A DNA stretch of 64,000 bases. It comes from Anaeromyxobacter oryzae. Its GTDB lineage: Bacteria > Myxococcota > Myxococcia > Myxococcales > Anaeromyxobacteraceae. The stretch spans positions 868,001 to 932,000 of the forward strand of contig NZ_AP025591.1 in NCBI RefSeq assembly GCF_023169945.1, read 5' to 3'. This document shows positions 60,872-64,000 of this stretch, one piece after another. A program made the position numbers and the translations under genes. Every line of letters starts with the position of its first letter. Position 1 is the first letter of the stretch. Under the pieces are notes generated by a model. That model was given only the letters and a program-made list of their open reading frames with translations. It searched no databases and was not told the origin of the DNA.

Positions 60872-61395
60872 ACACGAGCGGCGGGTTCGGCGCTTTCAGA
60901 TGAGAAGCGACGGCGCCGACGAGCCGACGTCGAACGGCCCCCTCGCCCTGACCCTCTCCCCCGGTGGGCTCATGATTCATCACAAGCCGAACGAGAACCG
61001 GCGCCTTGCGCCCGGCCGGTCTTGATCGGTGAAAGTGAAGGAGGGCTGAGAAGGGGGCCGGCCGAGGCGGGTCCGCGGTGGGGAAACGTCGACCGCGTGG
61101 ATCGGCTACCGAGAAGCCTGCATCGCAATGACGGCGAGCTCCGGGCGCGAGGCGCGGATGCGGGCGCGTTCGGGGGAACCCAACCGATCGCGTCGGGCGG
61201 TTGACACGTCTCCGGCGCTCTCGCGGATCGCGCGTCGCGCCCACGCGAGGACGCCTCTCCCGCAGCGCTCCGCGCGCGTTGCGCGTCGCGAGCGGCGTCC
61301 GAACCCCGGCGCGAGGCGGCTCGCCAATTCTCGCGCCAGTGCTCGAATCCGTGCGTTTGCGGAGGGTGAGAACTTTCGCGTGAGACGATGCCCGC
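60872..61395. other. Intergenic region with REP-like and left inverted-repeat sequences
   Basis: 524 nt without a convincing gene. At 60938-60968 it holds CCCTCGCCCTGACCCTCTCCCCCGG-like sequence, a form common in dispersed GC-rich repeats. The 34-nt left arm of the HNH-flanking inverted repeat is 60951-60984. TTGACA occurs at 61201-61206 but has no good -10. The rest looks like spacer. Confidence 0.55.
60951..60984 (+). repeat. Left imperfect inverted repeat flanking the HNH gene
   Basis: Its reverse complement (starting TGTGATGAATCATGAGCCC) matches 62754-62787 at 27 of 34 positions by my alignment without gaps. Confidence 0.7.
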
Positions 61396-62544
61396 ATGAA
61401 CGCTCGCGACTCCTCGAACCGCCTCTCCGAGCTCCTCCGCCGCGAGCGCCACGCGATGGCGGCCTTCCTCGTCGCCCTGGCCGACTTCGACGCGAAGCGG
61501 CTGTGGCTCGAGCTCGGCTACCCGAGCCTCTTCACCTACCTGAACCGGGAGCTCGGGCTCTCGAAGAGCGCGGCCTTCTACCGGAAGACCGCCGCCGAGC
61601 TCATCCAGCGCTTCCCCGAGCTGGTCGAGCCGCTCGAGGACGGCAAGCTGTGCCTCTCCACCGTCGGTGAGCTCGCCCAGGTGCTCACGCCGGAGAACCG
61701 GGACCAGGTGATCCCTCGGTTCCTCCACCTCTCGAAGCAGGAGGCGCGGTCGGTCGTCGCTGAGCTGAAGCCGGTGGAGCGGCCTCCGCGCCGGGAGGTC
61801 GTGACGACCGTTCGCCTCGCGGCCGCGGCGCCGCCGTCGGCTCGCGACCCCGAACCCGCCGCAGCGCTCGAGCTCGGCGCTTTGGCGACCGCCCGCGTCA
61901 TTGCGCCCGGTTCGCCGGCAGAACTCGTCGATGCCAAAGTGGACACACGGACCGTGAACGCCCCGGTCTCCCGGACGACGCCGCCGACCTTCGAGCCGCT
62001 CACCGCCGAACTCCGCCGGATGCACCTCACCGTCACGAAGCGGTTAGAGGCGAAGGTCGCCGCGGCGAAGGAGGCCCTCTCGCACTCGCACCCGGGGGCG
62101 AGCACCGAGGTGATCCTCGAGGCCGCGCTCGATCTCCTGCTCGACCGGGCCGAGAAGCGGAAGGGCCTGGTCGAGAAGCCGCGGCGCGAGAAGCGGCCGT
62201 CGAGACCGGACCACATCCCGGCGGAGGTGAAGCGGGCGGTGTGGGTGCGGGACGACGGCTGCTGCCGGTGGGCTCTCGAGAACGGCGGCACCTGCGGCTC
62301 GCGCCACCGTCTCCAGTACGACCACATCCAGCCGAAGGCGCTCGGCGGGAAGTCGACGATCGAGAACGTTCGCCTCCTCTGCGCTCGCCACAACTTGCTC
62401 GCCGCTCGGAAAATCTTCGGCGATGCATGGATGGACAGCTACGCGCCGGCCCGGAAGGCCACCGCGGCGACGGGGCGCCGCGACGCCGGCTCGGCGGGTG
62501 CGTGCGCCGAAGTTCCCGCCGCGGCCCTGACCGGGCCAACGTGA
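61396..62544 (+). CDS. HNH endonuclease with DUF222-like N-terminal region
   Basis: 382 residues. The helical N-terminal 130 residues (RLSELLRRERHAMAAFLVALADFDAKRLW, LGYPSLFTYLNRELGLSKSAAFYRKTAAELI) resemble the DUF222/HNH families spread in many copies in myxobacteria and actinobacteria. A Pro/Ala/Val linker follows, then the HNH domain: PAEVKRAVWVRDDGCCRW, GSRHRLQYDHIQPKALGG and NVRLLCARHNLLAAR near the end. The metal site D-H...H-N is intact, so nuclease activity is likely; the target is unknown. Flanked by inverted repeats at 60951 and 62754. Confidence 0.85.
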   Translation: MNARDSSNRLSELLRRERHAMAAFLVALADFDAKRLWLELGYPSLFTYLNRELGLSKSAAFYRKTAAELIQRFPELVEPLEDGKLCLSTVGELAQVLTPENRDQVIPRFLHLSKQEARSVVAELKPVERPPRREVVTTVRLAAAAPPSARDPEPAAALELGALATARVIAPGSPAELVDAKVDTRTVNAPVSRTTPPTFEPLTAELRRMHLTVTKRLEAKVAAAKEALSHSHPGASTEVILEAALDLLLDRAEKRKGLVEKPRREKRPSRPDHIPAEVKRAVWVRDDGCCRWALENGGTCGSRHRLQYDHIQPKALGGKSTIENVRLLCARHNLLAARKIFGDAWMDSYAPARKATAATGRRDAGSAGACAEVPAAALTGPT

Positions 62545-62846
62545 CCGTCGGGCGCGTCGGAGCGCCTCCCGAAGCCTCCGGCTGGCCGGGCCCCATCGCC
62601 GTCGTCGCGACGCAGGCTTCTTGGTGGCCGATCCCCGCGGCGACGTCTCGCCCCTGCGGGCACGCCCCGGCCGTCCCCCTTCTTCTAGAGCCCCTTCCCC
62701 GCTCGCCAACACAGACGCGGCGTCCCTGCGGCGACGGTCGCGGTGGTCCGAGATGTGATGAATCGTCAGCCCGGTGGGGAAGAGGGGATTCATTCACGAT
62801 ACGTGAACCGGAGCCCACGCGGCGATCATGCCCGCGGGCGAGCTCG
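62545..62846. other. Intergenic region after the HNH gene
   Basis: 302 nt without a gene. It holds the right inverted-repeat arm (62754-62787) and a 15-bp palindrome TTCACG-ATA-CGTGAA at 62793-62807, just before the aspS stop on the other strand. No T-run follows, so it is not a clear terminator. Confidence 0.5.
62754..62787 (-). repeat. Right imperfect inverted repeat flanking the HNH gene
   Basis: TGTGATGAATCGTCAGCCC onward; partner of 60951-60984. Together they bound ~1.84 kb that contain only the HNH gene. Confidence 0.7.
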
Positions 62847-64000
62847 TCACTTCCCCGGCTCGACCGTCGACTTCACGTGCAGCTCGCGGAGCTGCCTCTG
62901 GTCCACGTCGCCGGGGGCGCCGGTCATGAGATCGGTGCCCTTCTGCGTCTTGGGCCACGCCACGACGTCGCGGAGCGACTCGGCGCCGGTGAGGAGCATG
63001 ACGAGGCGGTCCATGCCGAGCGCGATCCCGCCGTGCGGCGGCGCCCCCATCTTGAGCGCGTCGAGGAGGAAGCCGAACTTGCTCTTCGCCTCCTCGTCCG
63101 AGATGCCCATGGCCTTGAACACGCGCGCCTGGACCTCGGGGTCGTGGAGTCGGATCGAGCCGCCGCCGATCTCGAACCCGTTCAGCACGAGGTCGTAGCG
63201 CCAGCAGTACACGCGCCCCGGATCCGTCTCGAGGTACTGGAGATCCTGGTCGCGCGGGCGCGTGAACGCGTGGTGCGCCGCGGCCCAGGTCTTCGACTCC
63301 TCGTCGTACTCGAAGAGCGGCGGATCGACGACCCAGAGGAACCGCCACTGGCCGCCCGACCCGTACTCGGGGATGAGCCCCATCTTCTTCGCGAGGTGCA
63401 CGCGGAGGTTCGCCATCACCGTGTGGACCACCGACTCCTTCCCGAACTGGAAGAGGAGCAGGTCGCCCGGCTGCGCGCCGCAGGCGGCGTTGATCGCCTG
63501 ACGCAGCTCCGGCGTCACGGTCTTCGCGAACGGCGACTGGGTCCACTCGCCGCCCTCGCCGACCTTCGCGCGGGCGAGGCCCTTCGCGCCCATGCCCTTC
63601 ACGTACTCCTCGAGCTTGTCGATCTCGGTGCGCGAGAAGTTCGCCGAGGCCGGGACGCGCATCGCCTTGACGATCCCCTTCGCCTTCACCGCGTCGGCGA
63701 GGAGCGGGAGGCCGCCGCCGTCGTGCTGCTTCACGAGGTCCGTGAGCACGACGTGCGGCATGTCGAAGCGGAGGTCCGGCTTGTCGTTGCCGTACTTCGC
63801 CATGGACTCGTCGAAGGGCATCCGGAGGAACGGCCGCGGGATCTCGACCCCGAGGACCTCCCTCCAGAGCTTCACGACGAGGCCCTCGATCACGTCGAAC
63901 ACGTCGTTCTGCTCGACGAACGACATCTCGACGTCGATCTGCGTGAACTCGGGCTGGCGGTCGAGGCGGAGGTCCTCGTCGCGGAAGCAGCGGACGATCT
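62847..64000 (-). CDS. aspS: Aspartyl-tRNA synthetase, 3' part
   Basis: At least 384 residues; the 5' end lies beyond the window edge. Class II motif 2 is seen at the edge (CFRDEDLRLDRQPEFTQIDVEMSFV), then VDPPLFEYDEESKTW, the large bacterial GAD insertion, LEYVKGMGAKGL, the Pro-rich MTGAPGDVDQRQLRELHVK end and motif 3 GIALGMDRLVMLLTGAESLRDVVAWPK. It charges tRNA-Asp. Whether it is discriminating cannot be judged from this part. Confidence 0.95.
   Translation of the reverse strand, partial: IVRCFRDEDLRLDRQPEFTQIDVEMSFVEQNDVFDVIEGLVVKLWREVLGVEIPRPFLRMPFDESMAKYGNDKPDLRFDMPHVVLTDLVKQHDGGGLPLLADAVKAKGIVKAMRVPASANFSRTEIDKLEEYVKGMGAKGLARAKVGEGGEWTQSPFAKTVTPELRQAINAACGAQPGDLLLFQFGKESVVHTVMANLRVHLAKKMGLIPEYGSGGQWRFLWVVDPPLFEYDEESKTWAAAHHAFTRPRDQDLQYLETDPGRVYCWRYDLVLNGFEIGGGSIRLHDPEVQARVFKAMGISDEEAKSKFGFLLDALKMGAPPHGGIALGMDRLVMLLTGAESLRDVVAWPKTQKGTDLMTGAPGDVDQRQLRELHVKSTVEPGK

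Noticed and set aside
61201..61230. TTGACA as -35 of an HNH gene promoter
   Set aside because: The position 17 nt on reads CGGATC, not a -10, and the gene starts 190 nt away.
62847..63926. aspS starting at the ATG at 63924-63926
   Set aside because: Class II motif 2 (FRDEDLRLDRQPEFTQ) lies upstream of it in the same frame, so the gene continues to the window edge.
1..64000. tRNA or rRNA genes, CRISPR array, phage or integrase genes
   Set aside because: No cloverleaf ends with GGTTCGANTCC, no regular direct repeats with spacers, and no integrase or transposase motif seen by eye; small RNAs cannot be excluded.

Overview
The window is very GC-rich (above 70% by eye, with strong third-position G/C and many GTG starts) and densely packed on both strands. 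It looks like chromosome of a myxobacterium, most like Anaeromyxobacter. The pointers are a GltJ/AgmX-like zinc-finger protein, many short exported or lipoprotein genes with no obvious function, a cobalamin-dependent ribonucleotide reductase, and heme, thiamine and rod-shape operons typical of Myxococcota. That placement is an inference from gene content. I see no rRNA, tRNA, CRISPR array, prophage or transposase.

Layout. 0-4.2 kb (+): a [2Fe-2S]/FAD amino-acid oxidoreductase fusion, proC, a lipoprotein, an RlmA-like rRNA methyltransferase and YjbQ. 4.2-10.5 kb: nrdJ, a plant-Em/KGG-like stress protein, a lipoprotein, a PHP phosphoesterase with an RGG-rich tail, tatA and truD. 10.5-15 kb (-): a heme operon ccsA-hemA-hemC-hemD plus a DUF4265 gene, then trxA. 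16.2-20.7 kb (-): the elongasome operon mreC-mreD-mrdA-rodA from a clear sigma70-type promoter, divergent from a PpiD-like chaperone, followed by maf and yggS. 23.7-29.4 kb: a zinc-ribbon protein, two DUF3108 exported proteins (the first behind a near-consensus sigma54 promoter), an overlapping winged-helix/coiled-coil pair of unknown role, DUF507 and class I fructose-bisphosphate aldolase, the last two each with promoter and terminator. 29.4-36.1 kb (-): a two-gene AddB/AddA-like helicase-nuclease. 36.2-45.3 kb: queD, a His-rich methyltransferase, thiE, a response regulator, a pair of unknown exported proteins, thiS-thiG and two membrane proteins. 45.3-49.7 kb: an S1C/HtrA-like protease, a DUF4118 histidine kinase, a futalosine-hydrolase-like protein, and bfd-bfr behind a Fur-like box. 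49.8-56.7 kb: a GltJ/AgmX-like protein with DPF repeats, an orphan SNF2/RapA-type helicase behind a perfect palindrome, an AgmX-C-like secreted protein and a lipid kinase. 56.8-60.2 kb (-): glpABC with an unusually short GlpC. 60.3-64 kb: a GNAT enzyme, an HNH endonuclease cassette flanked by imperfect 34-bp inverted repeats, and the 3' part of aspS.

Working together: ccsA/hem, mre/mrd/rod, thiSG, glpABC, addAB and bfd-bfr are recognisable functional groups with overlapping or nearly touching genes, implying translational coupling. The most unusual signals are the inverted-repeat-bounded HNH cassette, islands of a degenerate GGGCACGGG/CGGGTTCG simple repeat that lie between genes and also enter two reading frames, and several proteins with odd low-complexity tails (RGG, DPF, poly-His, Lys/Arg/Ala).
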